Origin: Triticum aestivum
Taxonomy: Eukaryota; Streptophyta; Magnoliopsida; Poales; Poaceae
Assembly (NCBI RefSeq): GCF_018294505.1
Contig: NC_057795.1
Coordinates: 519,327,512 to 519,391,511 of the forward strand
Direction: 5' to 3'
DNA length: 64,000 bases
The notes beneath the pieces are model-generated. The model saw nothing but the letters and a program-made list of their open reading frames with translations. It was not told the origin of the DNA and did no database searches. Within the stretch, counting starts at the first letter, position 1, and each line of letters opens with the position of its first letter. A program made the position numbers and the translations under genes. Positions 11,615-23,672 of the stretch are shown in pieces.

Positions 11615-11745
11615 AGGCTTGGTGTTTTTCGCTGTGTTCTATGCCGTGTATTTATTCATGTAGGTAATCCAGAACTGGAATGCTACAACGTACTGCATCG
11701 TGTAAGAAAGTGCACTGCATTTTTCTAGTGCTGCGTACTGCATCT
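11615..11745 (+). repeat. Duplicated unit B, copy 1
   Basis: Matches 12486-12612. Shared words are TGTTCTATGCCGTGTATTTATTCAT, then GGTAATCCAGAACT (GGTAATGCGGAACT in the other copy), CGTACTGCATCG, and TGCACTGCATTTTTCTAGTG. It lies left of unit A copy 2, while its partner lies directly right of it. Confidence 0.65.
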
Positions 11746-11845
11746 TGTATTTGCCTGTACTTACTGTAGTCCCTGGTACAGGAGGGGTAGGGGAAGGGGG
11801 GTTGGGGGGCCACTTTTTTTGAACTTATGTTTTTTCTTAGTCGGC

Positions 11846-12485
11846 ATTGTTTGGCCTGTGTTCGGGTAGTGAAGACGCATTTGGGCCCAATTCGGCCTGT
11901 GAGCACGACTGGTTTCCGGTGCGCTGTGTGTGCACTCTAATGTTTAGTACCACCTCGCCCGCGGAAGGCGCACCCGACCAGTTTATAAGCGCTGGCAAGG
12001 CATATTGATCGAACTCCTCTGGTTACTTATTTGGGCGCTTATACATGGCGCTCGCTGCTCTATGCTCTCTGACCTGTGAGCCCATGTGTGGCCGGCCCCA
12101 TGCATTGTGACTCAGAACGACTCGCCTTCTGTGGGCGAAGACCTATTACGAGACTGGCTGGGGCTGGTAGCACCTGGATGGTCAATTTTTTTTCTTTGTA
12201 TTTTTCTGTCTTAAGTATTTTCTTTCAATGTAGGGGCGTGCACTGCTTTTTATTAAATCATGCGCGCACTTCATTGATCAGGGTTCTGTACTGCATGTGC
12301 ATGCATTCTGTAATGCATGTACAGTTCTTATTTTTGTTTCCGTGTTTTTGCTATTATGTAATCTTTTTTTCCAATGTATGGAAGTGCACTGCTAAGTAAA
12401 TCATACGTGTACTGCATTGATTATGGTTTCGTACTGCACATTCATATATTTCTGCAGTGCATTGATTATTTCCGTGTTTACGTTT
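11846..12485 (+). repeat. Duplicated unit A, copy 2
   Basis: Partner of 9358-9997 with an offset of about 2.49 kb. The TATA-like GTTTATAAGCGCTGGC is at 11991-12006. With the exonuclease gene between the two copies, the arrangement suggests a segmental duplication, or two related elements that bracket the gene. Unit A ends close to 12490 and runs into unit B copy 2. Confidence 0.75.
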
Positions 12486-12612
12486 TTCTTCGTCGATGTG
12501 TTCTATGCCGTGTATTTATTCATCTAGGTAATGCGGAACTTGATTGCCATACCGTACTGCATCGCGTAACGAAATGCACTGCATTTTTCTAGTGTTGCGT
12601 ACTGCATTTTTT
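12486..12612 (+). repeat. Duplicated unit B, copy 2
   Basis: See copy 1 at 11615-11745. The second copy directly continues unit A copy 2. Confidence 0.65.
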
Positions 12613-13374
12613 TTGTGTGGCACTTATTTGAAGGTAGACTTTTTTTCAATGCGTTTTCTTAACATGCGTGTTGTTTTTTAGCTTATCTTTTTTATGAACT
12701 GTATGTATTTTATTTTGTTTTACCGTCTGAACTTCATTATTCTTCACAGAGAACTGAATCATGTGCATTTTGATGTAGTCTGGCTTACTTTATCCGGGCC
12801 GTTTTTGGGTCGACCCATTTTTTGTGACCCTTTTTGACACGTGGGGCTCCTACGTGTCCCTTCTAGGCTATCCCACCGCTCCGCTGACAGGGAGAGGGAC
12901 CGAGAACAATCCCATCTCCTCTCTTGCAGTTTCTCACGAGGCATCTCTCCCTTGAGAAAAACCGACATCGCTCGCAGCAACCGCCATCCCCGAGAAACCT
13001 CCGCCCTCAAGAGGTCCTTATTCGTGCATTCCGCGTCGCCGTCCTGTCCATGAGCCGTTGCCACTGCGCTCCCGCAACCCTTTCCTATCTGTTATCGTCG
13101 CCGCCCACCCTCCCCCTTCCCCGTCGCCGTCGCCGCACCTTTTTTGTGGTACGTTCCGCTTGGCCTCGTTCTTGATCGTCCTCTCATCTTGTTTTATGGT
13201 TATCGTAGTTGCTGTTGTTGTTTTTGCTTGTGTAATTTTTTCGTAGGCAGTTGATTTTATCTCATTTTGAAGTCGATAGTCATGTGTAGAAATGTGGATC
13301 TAGGGTTTCGTGAGATTTTCGTCGATTTTGTTGCTTATGTCTGTCACTTCATCCTTGTGCTGCAGGCAAACGCC
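12613..13374 (+). promoter_or_regulatory. 5' region of the Ulp1-type gene
   Basis: AT-rich until about 12780, then GC-rich with GACACGTGGGG (a CACGTG G-box core) near 12836 and a C/T-rich leader. A consensus-like donor (GGTACGTTCCG near 13149) and an acceptor TTGTGCTGCAG at 13365 frame a 5' UTR intron of about 215 bp. This resembles the untranslated leader of a plant gene. ORFs at 12841-13175 have leader-like composition and no protein features. Confidence 0.4.
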
Positions 13375-13714
13375 ATGTCTTCGCCGAGCAGAGTGGGAGG
13401 AGGAGTTCAGGGTATGTGGAGTGCTTATTTTAGGATTTGTTTATTTTGTTTGATGTTTATCTAGTTTCCTAATTCATCCTGCATATTGGTTTATGCTCTG
13501 TTAGTTGTCAGCGTTCGTTTGCATTATTTTGTCATGTGATGTTTTGTAATTTCTGTTTTCTGGTTCTTTTTGAATCCAGTAGGTGATTGCAGTGCTCATA
13601 ATGATACACCAATTGACTCTCCTTGTCCTGGTGGTAAGGATCATGGTGTCGAGGGAGGACATCAAGTGAATTCGCCGATTGAATCTTCTCCCATAAGTGT
13701 GGCCCCTCCTTCTG
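13375..13714 (+). pseudogene. Ulp1-type gene exons 1-2
   Basis: The ATG at 13375 opens MSSPSRVGGGVQ and the exon ends before GGTATGTGG. The second exon (13580-13714) follows an acceptor TGAATCCAG and reads VGDCSAHNDTPIDS and onwards, ending before GTATGTGG. Phase 1 is kept at both junctions. The peptide is Ser/Pro/Gly-rich and probably disordered. Confidence 0.55.
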
Positions 13715-14026
13715 GTATGTGGTTGATTTCTTTATTTTTGTGTATGCTGGTTGCTTGATGTTGTACAAATTGGTGTTGCCTTCTTGTATCTAGTCCGGCA
13801 TTTTGTTGGGAACAACCGTGAAGTTAGTGTATGCGGCACTGCATATGTTAACCCCACTATATGTATGTGTGAAATGCATTGTTGTTTTATTCAAGTTTTG
13901 TGTACAATGCATTATTTTTTATTCTGAGCTTATGATTGGAGCACTGCATTTATATGTCTAACTGTACTGCATTTGTTCTTTTTGTGCACTTTTTAACGAG
14001 CATAGTCAAACTTCATTTTGACGCAG

Positions 14027-14673
14027 TGTCTGTTTTCCATGCTGGGGTGCCTGGGTTTGAGGAGGTTACTCAATTGATTGACCATTATTTTGCAGAGGGT
14101 AATGTTGGTGTGAGCTTTGACCAGAGACGTCCCGTCTTGTCTGAAACACAATCGCAGTCTGTTGGTGGTATAGAGGAAGTTACACAGGATTGGATGGTCT
14201 CAGAACAGCTTCATCAATATGAGTTGAAGCAAAGCAAGAAGAAGTTGAGGTTTGAAATTGAGTCGAAAGAGTTTGTGGAGAAGGAGAAGCAGAGGAAAGG
14301 TGCAGATGGTGCCAAGGGTGGCAAATTTGACAAGGTGAAGCAACCTTCTTTGCAGAAGAAGAGGCTGAGTACTGTTGCTGAGGAAGGTGGCACACATTGG
14401 CGGAGTCCACGTGTTGCTAGCATGAAGAAGAATCTTGGCAAGAGAACTGCTCAAGCTGGTGGAAATGATGATCCTCAGCGCAAGCGACTACATATCACTG
14501 AAGGTCCCAACTCTGATGATGACGACTTTGTGCTTGCTGATTATGTGAAGGGTGTTCATCCTTGTAGACGCAAAGACTGTGGTTCATCTAAGAGTCTACC
14601 CAAGCGTGCCCATGATGATGTCGATGAAGATGTTGGTGGTGACTCTGGCGAGGAGGTGGATGCTTCTCCAAAG
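14027..14673 (+). pseudogene. Ulp1-type gene exon 3, charged region
   Basis: Acceptor TTTTGACGCAG and donor AAGGTTTGTT bound 647 bp of open frame. The product is rich in Lys, Glu and Asp, with a likely coiled-coil stretch around HQYELKQSKKKLRFEIE, basic clusters (QRKRLH, CRRKDC) and acidic runs (DDDDF). This suits a nuclear linker region. The neighbouring exons join in phase. Confidence 0.6.
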
Positions 14674-14785
14674 GTTTGTTGAAGTGCACTGCATTTGTTT
14701 CCTTCATTGTTATTCTATCTGTGCTTTCTATGTCTCTTTTTTTATGGCTAGTCTTCTAATGTGGACTACATTTCCCTTTACACAG

Positions 14786-15318
14786 AGGAAGAAGTCTAGT
14801 AAGAGCAATGAAACTGAAGATGATGCTGAGGGAGATGATTCTCGATTTAACAAGACGTACGGTTGTCGCTTTCCACTGTTTGCAAGGCTGCTTCTTTGTT
14901 AAAAGAGGCACATTGTAGTCGTGTTAAGGATGCTGGATTCGGTGTTGTCTTTGAACTGACAGTAAAGAAAAATGGGTCGCACATTCTTATGTGCTATCTG
15001 ATGGGAGTGATTGACCCTGCCACCATGGTAATGGACTTTGGGAATGGCAGGATTCTTCGAATCAATCGTGATGCAGTTCATCACATTTTTGATTTACCTA
15101 TGGGACGTCACACTGCACCCATGCCTGCTTCCAGCGGCCATGATGAATTGTTGATTGCCCTCAAGGATGAGCTTGGCTTTGACAGTTCAAAAAGTATAGG
15201 TGTCAAGGACTTTCTTGAGAAGTTGAAGGTATTGCTGGAGGAAGATGATCATGTGACTGTTGACCTTGCTGTGAAGGTGTTCTTCCTGATACTTTACCAG
15301 AATTTGTTGTGCCCCGGG
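14786..15318 (+). pseudogene. Ulp1-type gene exon 4, left part, cut by Tat element 1
   Basis: Follows the acceptor TTTACACAG. The first frame runs to NKTYGC and then fails; the frame beginning SLSTVCKAASLLKEAHC carries on. One missing base near 14865 explains this, since exon 4 totals 872 bp instead of 873. The domain reads GFGVVFELTVKKNG, then LRINRDAVHHIFDLPMG, then a helical stretch. This pattern (a hydrophobic helix followed by V..I..LP.G) is shared by grass Ulp1-family proteins as I know them; I do not give it a Pfam name. It ends at the 5-bp target site CCGGG. Confidence 0.65.
15314..15318. repeat. Target-site duplication of Tat element 1, left copy
   Basis: CCGGG, matched by 38892-38896. 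It confirms that 15319-38891 is one integration event. Confidence 0.92.
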
Positions 15319-15842
15319 TGTTGGGGATATAACTATTGAGTATAAACCGCCCAGGAGGGGCCGGTTTACACTCAACCGTATTGAAGCCCATGAAGACTCA
15401 GAAGATGGCGCTTTACTATGAAGCTTAGAGGCCCGGAGCCCAGTGGCGGATTAGGGCCCATAATAGCAAACCGCCATGGTTATGTAAATTTGTGTTGTAA
15501 GTTAGGAAAGGAGAGACCGAGCCAGACCCTTGTATGAGTCGGCCTCGGGACTCTGTAGACCGGGAGGGCGTCAACCTGTGTATATAAAGGGACAACCCGA
15601 CGGCGGTTTAGGGACAACAGACAACAAATCGAGACTCAGGCAAAGCATATTCGCTCCCTGATCATCGGAACCCAATCAATCCCATCACAACTAGACGTAG
15701 GCTTTTACCTTCATCGAAGGGGCCGAACTAGTATAAAACTCCCGTGTCCCTTGTCCGGTTTAACCCCTTCAAGCTAACCCGTAGCGATGGTTCCGCGACT
15801 AAGTCCTTTCATGAGGACATCTGACGTGTTAATTCCACGACA
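15319..15842 (+). repeat. 5' LTR of Tat element 1
   Basis: Starts TGTTGGGGATATAAC and ends ATTCCACGACA-type TG/CA termini. A TATA box (TATATAAAGG) at 15581-15590 marks the likely promoter and U3/R boundary. It matches 38368-38891. Confidence 0.93.
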
Positions 15843-15843
15843 A

Positions 15844-15862
15844 TTGGCGCCCACCGTGGGGC
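15844..15862 (+). other. Primer-binding site of Tat element 1
   Basis: TTGGCGCCCACCGTGGGGC starts one base after the LTR. Its form suits the tRNA-primed PBS of Tat/Retand-type elements; I do not assign the tRNA. Confidence 0.7.
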
Positions 15863-15884
15863 TATCGCACGATGGTGTTGAGTT

Positions 15885-17094
15885 CTTGAAGGGCTACTCT
15901 GAAGGACTCAAGGGGTACGTGATCGGCCGGATGACCAAAAGTCATCGCGGCAAGCTTTACATCGATGACAAAGGATAGGGCCCCGAGGCCGGCTCAATCG
16001 AGTACAGGTACCGGGTCCCCTTTGGCGGAATTCACGTCTTCATCGGTAAGATCGGTGAACCAGGCCCTGAGCCGGACATCTACACCGACCTCGTCGAGAC
16101 GGCTCAGCGTGCAAGCCGTGCCCAGGTGAAACCCGCCATGAAGCATGCGTTCGTCGGATATGTCCATGAGATCGGATCTGAACCAGTGTCTGAAGGTGAG
16201 ACAGTTATTTATTCCGATGACGAGTCGTCCACTGGTGAAACCGAATTCCTGTACAAAGTTCAGGATGGTGTGTTCGAAGGATATTCCGATGGTAATAGTA
16301 TTCCGGACCTCCTTGAACCACCAAGTCGGGTTGCTGTTTTCATGGCCGGAACACAACCCACTCTGCAGTCTTCGTCCAACGCAGCAATGAATAACGGATC
16401 AGCAGCCATGGCAGGAGGCCCGACGTGCCGACCGGCTCAAGTCCTCTCCGGTTTGATGGACGCCTGGGCTACCTTGTTGACCACGGCAGTTACCCCGAAG
16501 ACGCAGGATCAGCATAATGCGAATATTGCGAAGCTGAAGGACCGGATAACACAGGCCAAGGAGGATCTAGCAACGGAGGACACTAGGTTGGCTGAAGAAC
16601 GGGCTGCTTTGGATGCCCAATCACAACAGATAGAGGCGCAGAACTACCGACTCCTGTTGGATCAGAATGCAACACATGACGTAATGCGGAGAAAGTATCG
16701 GTCACGTCTGCCATCAGTCTACGAGGGAATGAATCTTTTCAACACGCCAGGGGCTGGGCCAAGTAATCCGGTAGCTACAAACCGGACCGACGCACCGAGG
16801 GAAGCACCAGATCAACCACGGACGATGGAACCACCTCGACGAACAGATAACCTGCCGCAATACGTGCCTACTCCATCGGGTCACTTCTCAAGTCCTTTGG
16901 ATAATATGATTGCTGGAGCATCTCGCTTGGCAGCTATTCCGATGGAGGGCGATTCACTGGCAGCAATTGAGACACGGCGGGCCAGAGATCTTCTTCAAAC
17001 CGCCGTGGTGTAGCAGCAGGCTTATTCCTACAGTCGGGATAGAATTCATTCCACTCCTATTCCGAGTAAAAGTTACAGCAGGCACATGGATGAA
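15885..17094 (+). pseudogene. Gag, N-terminal part, of Tat element 1
   Basis: A frame from the leader runs through a TAG at 15976 to the longest open part, 16126-17013. It holds an acidic N-terminus and a coiled-coil stretch around DHHNANIAKLKDRITQAKEDL-like repeats (near 16515-16640, rich in Lys, Glu and Ala), followed by a Pro-rich linker. A TAG at 17011-17013 stops it; the same frame then continues to VSSSARHRNVP at the insertion point of element 2. The remainder of Gag lies at 28083-29251. Gag would form the virus-like particle. Confidence 0.7.
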
Positions 17095-17132
17095 CCGGAA
17101 GTGTCTAGCAGTGCACGACATCGGAATGTTCC
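17095..17132. repeat. 38-bp target duplication flanking Tat element 2, left copy
   Basis: The 38 bases beginning CCGGAAGTGTCTAGCAGTG occur again at 28043-28080 with a single A/G difference. They encode part of Gag of element 1. This is far longer than the 5 bp expected for Gypsy integrase. Confidence 0.9.
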
Positions 17133-17608
17133 TGAGGGAGTCCTGGACTAGGGGGTGTCCGGATAGCCGAACTATCATCATCGGCCGGACTCCAAGACTA
17201 TGAAGATACAAGATTGAAGACTTCGTCCCGTGTCCAGATGCGACTTTCCTTGGCGTGGAAGGCAAGCTTGGCGATACGGATATGTAGATCTCCTACCATT
17301 GTAACCGACTCTATGTAAGCCCTCTCCGGTGTCTATATAAACCGGATGGCTTTAGTCCGTAGGACAACAACAATAACAACAATCATACCATAGGCTAGCT
17401 TTTAGGGTTTAGCCTCCTTGATCTCGTGGTAGATCTACTCTTGTAATACCCACATCATCAATATCAATCAAGCAGAACGTAGGGTTTTACCTCCATCAAG
17501 AGGGCCCGAACCTGGGTAAAACATCGTGTCCCTTGTCTCCTGTTACCATCCGCCTAGATGCACAGTTCGGGACCCCCTACCCGAGATCCGCCGGTTTTGA
17601 CACCGACA
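17133..17608 (+). repeat. 5' LTR of Tat element 2 (476 bp)
   Basis: Runs from TGAGGGAGTCC to GACACCGACA. TATA box CTATATAAACC near 17333-17343. It matches 27590-28044, which has 7 extra bases (ACCCTAG) near 27777 and a clipped end. Confidence 0.92.
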
Positions 17609-17655
17609 TTGGTGCTTTCATTGAGAGTTCCTCTGTGTCGTCACCGATAGGCTCA

Positions 17656-20340
17656 ATGGCTCCTTCGATCACCAACAACGACGCGGTCCAGGGTGAGACT
17701 TTTCTCCTCGGACAGATCTTCGTATTCGGCGGCTTTGCACTGCGGGCCAATTCGGTTGGCCATCTGGAGTAGATCGAAAGCTACGCCCCTGGCCGTCAGG
17801 TCAGATTTTGAAGTCTTAACTTCATGGCTGACATCCGCGGAGACTTGATCTTCAACGGATTCGAGCCACAGCCGAGCGCGCCGCACTGTCACGATGGGCA
17901 TGATTTAGCTCTGCTGCCGGACAGTGCCCTGGAGGCCGCACACGAATCCGCTCCGACCCTCGATTCGGAGCCGACTGCGTAGATCGAGGACGGATGGTTA
18001 GACACCGCCTCGGGGCCTGCAACCTCTACGGCGATAGAGCCGAATACCGACTTTGTCCCTTCTAAAGCTCGTGACTCCAAGGAGCCGGACTCCTTGCCAG
18101 ACTCCGAACCCCCCGCACCCCCTCCAATCGAATCTGACTGGGCGCCGATCATGGAGTTCGCCGCCGTGGACATCTTTCAACACTCACCTTTTGGCGACAT
18201 TCTGAGTTCGCTAAAATATCTCTCGTTATCAGGAGAGCCCTGGCCGGACTGCGCTCAAGACGGTTGGGATGCGTACGACGAAGAAATTCAAGACCCACCC
18301 ACCACCCACTTAGTAGCCGCTGTCGATGATCTGACCAACATGCTAGACTTCGACTCCGAAGACATCGACGGTATGGACGACGATGCCGGAGACGAACAAG
18401 AACCAGCGCCTACTGGGCACTGGAAAGCCACCTCGTCATATGACATATACATGGTGGATATCCCAAAGGATGGGAATGGCGAAGGAACAGCGGAGGAAGA
18501 CCCCTCCAAGAAACAGCCCAAGCGCCGGCGTCAGTGGCGCCGCTCTAAATCCCGCCACAGCAAGAATGGCGATTCCGGCACCGGAGATAATAATACCCCA
18601 GACAGTGCTGAAGACAACCCCCTCCAGCAAGATTCAGCGTAGGAGGACAGAGATGCCAGCCCTCACAAGAGGGCGACAGACGAAGAGGTAGAGGATAATA
18701 GTTACATGCCTCCCTCCGGAGACGAGGCAAGCCTCGACGACGATGAATTTGTCGTGCCTGAGGATCCTGTCAAACAAGAGCGTTTTAAACGCAGGCTTAT
18801 GGCCACGGCAAACAGCCTCAAGAAAAAGCAACAACAGCTTAGAGCTGATCAGGATCTGCTAGCCGACAGATGGACGGAAGTCCTGGCGGCCGAAGAGCAT
18901 GAGCTCGAACGCCCCTCCAAAAGCTACCCCAAACACAAGTTGCTCCCCCGATTAGAGGAGGATTTATATAAACCTGCATCACCAGAGCACAATACGGATG
19001 ACCGGCCACCTCGGGGCCGCGACAGAGAGGCCTCTAGGCCCTTCACTAGAACCGTACCCCGGCATCGCTCAAGGCCATAGGGGAATGCTCCGGACTTGCG
19101 AGATATATTGGAGGATAAGGCAAGACAATCAAGATCGATCTACGGATCGCGGGCGCCCCATGATACGTGACGACAACCGTCGCACCGGACACAGTAAGTC
19201 CGGCCGAGCCGAACACAATAGACAAAGCTCCTTGGAGCTTCGTCACGAGATAGCCCAATATAGAGGCGCCGCACACCCACTATGCTTCACAGACGAAGTA
19301 ATAGATCATCAAATCCCCGAAGGGTTTAAACCCGTGAATATCAAATCCTATGACGGCACAACAGACCCCGCGGTTTGGATCGAAGACTATCTCCTTCATA
19401 TCCACATGGCCCGCGGTGACGATCTTCACGCCATCAATACCTCCCACTCAAGCTTAAAGGACCAGCTCGGCATTGGCTTAACAGCTTGCCAGCAGAATCA
19501 ATTGGATGTTGGGAGGACCTGGAAGCCGCATTCCTTGATAACTTCTAGGGCACGTATGTGTGACCACCAGACGCTGACGACCTAAGCCACATAATTCAGC
19601 AGCCAGACGAATCGGCCAGACAATTCTCGACACGGTTCTTAACTAAGAAAAATCAAATCGTCGACTGTCCGGATGCGGAGGCCCTCGCGGCCTTCAAACA
19701 TAACATCCGCGACGAGTGGCTTGCCCGTCACCTGGGACAGGAAAAGCTGAAATCCATGGCAGCCCTCACATCACTCATGACCCGCTTTTGCGCGGGAGAG
19801 GACAGCTGGCTAGCTCGCAGCAACAACCTCAGCAAAAATTCTGGCAGTCCGGATACCAAGGACCACAATGGCAGGTCGCGTCGCAACAAGAATAAATGCC
19901 GCATTAACAGAGACAATAATGAGGATACGGCAGTCAACGCCGGATTCAGAGGCTCCAAACCCGGTCAGCGGAAGAAGCCATTCAAAAGAGCTACTACGGG
20001 TCCGTCCAATTTGGACCGAATACTCGATCACTCGTGCCAGATACACGGCAACCCCGAAAAGCCAGCCAACCACACCAACAGGGACTGTTGGGTATTCAAG
20101 CAGGTAGGCAAGCTAATTGCCGAAAACAATGACAATGGGCTGCATAGCGATGACGAAGAAGAGGCCCGACCGCCGAACAATAGAGGACAGAAGGGTTTTT
20201 CCCCCACAAGTGCGGACGGTGAATATGATATACGCAACCCACATACCCAAGAGGGAGCGGAAGCGTGCACTCAGGGACGTATACGCGATGGAGCCAGTCG
20301 CCCCGAAGTTCAACCCATGGTCTTCCTGCCCGATCACTTT
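17656..20340 (+). pseudogene. Degenerate gag of Tat element 2
   Basis: Starts with an ATG at 17656 (MAPSITNNDAVQGE) 48 bp after the LTR. The track is broken by stops (17770, 17809, 17980) and frame changes, with open parts at 18094-18642, 18706-19080, 18998-19585 and 19756-20340. Recognisable pieces are the acidic N-terminus, a long helical region (KQERFKRRLMATANSL), a Gag core near 19330-19750 (FKPVNIKSYDGTTDP) and a Cys/His-containing stretch CQIHGNP...HTNRDCW near 20036-20090. It is too damaged to act. Confidence 0.7.
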
Positions 20341-20940
20341 TGATCGAAGGGACCACCCCACCAGCATCCGCCACGGCAGATTCGCCGCATTGGTTTTAGA
20401 CCCAATCATCGATGGATTTCACCTCACCAGAGTCCTGATGGACGGCGGCAGCAGCCTGAACCTGCTTTATCAGGACACAGTGCGCAAGATGGGCATAGAT
20501 CCCTCAAGGATTAAACCCACAAAGACGACCTTCAAAGGCGTCATACCAGGTGTAGAGGCCAATTGTACGGGCTCGGTCACACTGGAAGTGGTCTTCAGAT
20601 CCCCGGATAACTTCCAAAGTGAGGAGTTAATCTTCGACATAGTTCTGTTCCGCAGCGGCTATCATGCTCTACTCGGACGGACCGCGTTTGCAAAGTTCAA
20701 CGTGGTGCCGCACTACGCATACCTCAAGCTAAAGATGCTAGGCCCTCGAGGAGTCATCACGGTCAATGGAAACACCGAGCCCTCCCTCCGAACGGAGGAA
20801 CATACAGCGGCTCTCGCGGCAGAAGTACAATGCAGCCTCTTAAGGCAATTCTCGAGTCCGGCCGTTAAGCGACCGGACACGACCAAACGCGCCCGAAGTA
20901 ACCTACAACAAGACCACCTGGCGCGTTGTGAGCACGCGTA
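20117..20940 (+). pseudogene. Aspartic protease region of Tat element 2
   Basis: A 274-codon open frame, in a different frame from the preceding gag piece. The active-site signature is VLMDGGSSLNLLY (near 20432), the DGG variant seen in Tat-lineage proteases in place of DTG, followed by a downstream hydrophobic-hydrophobic-Gly (HALLGRTAF near 20665). It ends at a TAG at 20939, where the reverse transcriptase should begin; none is found. Confidence 0.75.
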
Positions 20941-22080
20941 GCAATGCGGCCCCAACCCCAGCCCTCGCAAGATCGCAAGATGGTCCTTCGCGTACATCAC
21001 TACGCTCCGGAGATACCATGGGCATAGGGGAAGGGGCACGACCACGACAGGCCCAGAATGCGGCTCAACCACATCAGGGGCTCCTAAGTGTGTCATTTCT
21101 TCTTTTTTTTCTTTTTTTCTTACCTACAGGACTCCGTTCACCAGAGGCCCTGTCCGGCAGTAGACCGGCCGAACTCACGATGCAACAGCCAAGGAAGGAG
21201 AAAGGCTGCGACGAATATCCAGGTGGTCTCCCTTACAAGCATTAAATCTGTTTTATACACCACTATGCAGCCTGCCCCTGGAGGGGGACATGTTTAATAG
21301 TCCCATCCCTTGCTTATCGCACTATTTGTATCATTCTGCATTCATAGCAGTACTTCTTGAATAAAAACAATGCAGCACCTTTTTGCTTATAATTGCATTT
21401 CTTTCTTATACATATGTTCATTTGCGACATGTTGCATCCGTACACTTTGGTATGGCTAAAAACACCAGGGGCTTATGTTCCCCACATCATGGTGTGATAA
21501 GTCCGAACACTTTCACAAGTGCGGCACCCCGAACTTATAGCATTATATGCATCGGCTCCGAATCATGTCTTGGGTCAATAGTTGGGTTTGCCCGGCTCCC
21601 ATGTTTTGGTACCTTACGTTCCGTTGTATCGGCTAAGGTAGCACTGGGAGAACCACTGCGATTGTGCCCGAGTTGAACTGGGCTAACGCCTCAATGGAGA
21701 AAGCTAAAACTGACTGTCATGATGAGGCGAGAGCCGGTTGCTGTTCGAGAGGTTTTTCGAGTCCCTAAAGACTTATGCCGCTTAGAGCGAGGAACCGGCT
21801 ATGTCCGGCCCAGGCGTGGATAGCACCCCGAATTCGGCCTTCCGAACACTAGGGGCTTCGCCGAAATGTAAAATTATAGAATTCTATGGCTAAGTGAGAG
21901 TGTTCAAGCATTATAAGTCCAGTTGCCTAGTTCGTCGTGTTGAGCGCCTCCCTAGATGGACCCAAATATGGGAACAAGAGTGCTCAAATTTATCCCGAAC
22001 ACCCCAGCACTCGTGGCATGGGGGCTGAAGCCGACGACTTGCCATCTCTCAGATTTGATAAACAGCCGCACAGAAGGTAA
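20941..22080. other. Spacer of Tat element 2 replacing pol
   Basis: About 1.1 kb without coding features. It includes a T-rich tract near 21095-21120 followed by TACCTACAG, and A/T-rich text after 21300. No polymerase, RNase H or integrase motif appears in any frame. Confidence 0.6.
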
Positions 22081-22089
22081 TATTTTAAA
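22081..22089. repeat. 9-bp target duplication of the Mutator-like element, left copy
   Basis: TATTTTAAA, repeated at 23947-23955. A 9-bp duplication is the size made by Mutator-superfamily transposases. Confidence 0.85.
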
Positions 22090-22379
22090 AAGGTAAATAC
22101 ACTAGCGGTGCCTTAACTTGCCATGTACGTTCACTTTAGTGCCTGAACTTGAAAAATACGCCAAACTGGTTCTAAAACTTGGCACGAACGTGCAAATACG
22201 GTGCTAATCCGGTCTATAGACGTAAAGTGCGTCGATATGGCACCGTATATGGCTGATGTGGCACTGACATGGCATTGGGCCCACTTATATCTGCAAAACA
22301 AAATTACTTGAATACTATCTGTCTGTATGATTAGCGGGCCTGCCTGTCAGTACGTTAGCAAAATTAATATGAAAAATGT

Positions 22380-22440
22380 GTCGGAATGGACTTGAACCGG
22401 CAGCCTGCCGCTTGTGAGCTGGTCGTACTAGCCACAACAT
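22380..22440 (-). other. tRNA-like segment in left TIR arm
   Basis: The minus strand reads TGTGGCTAGTACGACCAGC followed by GCTGCCGGTTCAAGTCC, which resembles tRNA internal control boxes A and B (GGTTCRANTCC). A matching segment lies in the right arm (23612-23672). It does not fold into a complete cloverleaf by eye, so it is not called a tRNA gene. Confidence 0.4.
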
Positions 22441-23611
22441 AGAATATGATTTGCTAACTAAGATAGCCTCTCATTCTTAATGTATTTTAACTAAAACTCT
22501 TCTATCCATAAATGGGCTGCAGCCAATGCCTCATTTTACACACGTTATTTTTCTAAAAGTAAATAATAATCATAATAAGAAAAGTTAGAATCAAATATTC
22601 ATGTGTTATTAATAATTACCTCGTGCCACACAAATATTAGTGTGCACACTATATAATATCTAGAGGTATACAATAAAATAACTTATTAAAACTGTAATTT
22701 TTAGAAATATTAACTTATAATTTAGAAATCTCTACTCCTATAAAAGATTCATTTGGTGATGATGGTGTGTCTGTCATCCGTCATTTTTGACCACTAGATC
22801 TACATCTATAAATTGTGAGATAAGTTGTGGCCTTTTTGCAAAAAATAGTCCACTTCTCCACTCCAATGTCCAGAAAACACCTTAGTATCTTGAAATCAAC
22901 CACATCTCTCCCCCACCTTATCAAAACAGCCCGAGGAATATTTTTGAGTGAAACATCATATATTTTTAATGATATATGTATATCAAAACTAGAGTGTTTT
23001 CTTTCAAATATGTGAACAAGTACAATTTTACTTTGGATCCGTTGCAACGCACGAGCACATTGCTATTTAATATTTTAAATATAACCTCTGAGTATTTAAA
23101 AATGTTTGCAAATACAAATATTTAAAAATATTCATATAAATATTAAAACGTTTCAATAATGGAAATAATATTTACAAACTGTAATATAAAAGAAATATAT
23201 TATTTATACTATACAAACATTGTTATTATTCATATATTATTTCATTACTATCTATTTTAAATATTCATATAATTGTTAAATATAATCCATGACTGTGTAT
23301 TTTAAATGTTTGTATTTAAAAACATGTTTTAATACCCATGGATTATTTTTAAAATAGTATTTTATAAAAAATAAATTATTTTATTGCATACCGCCTTACG
23401 GATATTTGTGTAGCATGAGGTAATTATTTATTACACGTGAACATTCAAATCTAACTTTAATTATTATGATTATTATTTACGTAATTTTTACAATAAAAAA
23501 TAGCCTGTGCAAAATGGGCCACTACCTGCAGCCGGTTGTTGTACACAACAATTTTTGGTTCCACTACATTAAGCCAGAGGGGCCAACATTATCGTCAATA
23601 CAATTCTGGTT

Positions 23612-23672
23612 TTGTTGGCTAGCGCAAGCATGGACCAAGCGTCATGTTGCAGGTTCGATTCCCGTCTAGTGC
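23612..23672 (+). other. tRNA-like segment in right TIR arm
   Basis: Reads TTGGCTAGCGCAAGC and then TTGCAGGTTCGATTCCCG; GGTTCGATTCC is an exact match to the RNA polymerase III B-box consensus. It is the inverted counterpart of the left-arm segment, diverged at about a third of positions. Confidence 0.4.

Noticed and set aside
12841..13246. ORFs upstream of the Ulp1-type gene
   Set aside because: They are in the GC-rich leader and cross the predicted 5' UTR intron; no domain is visible.
23612..23672. tRNA gene
   Set aside because: The B-box matches, but no acceptor stem or full cloverleaf can be paired, and its inverted partner is part of a TIR.
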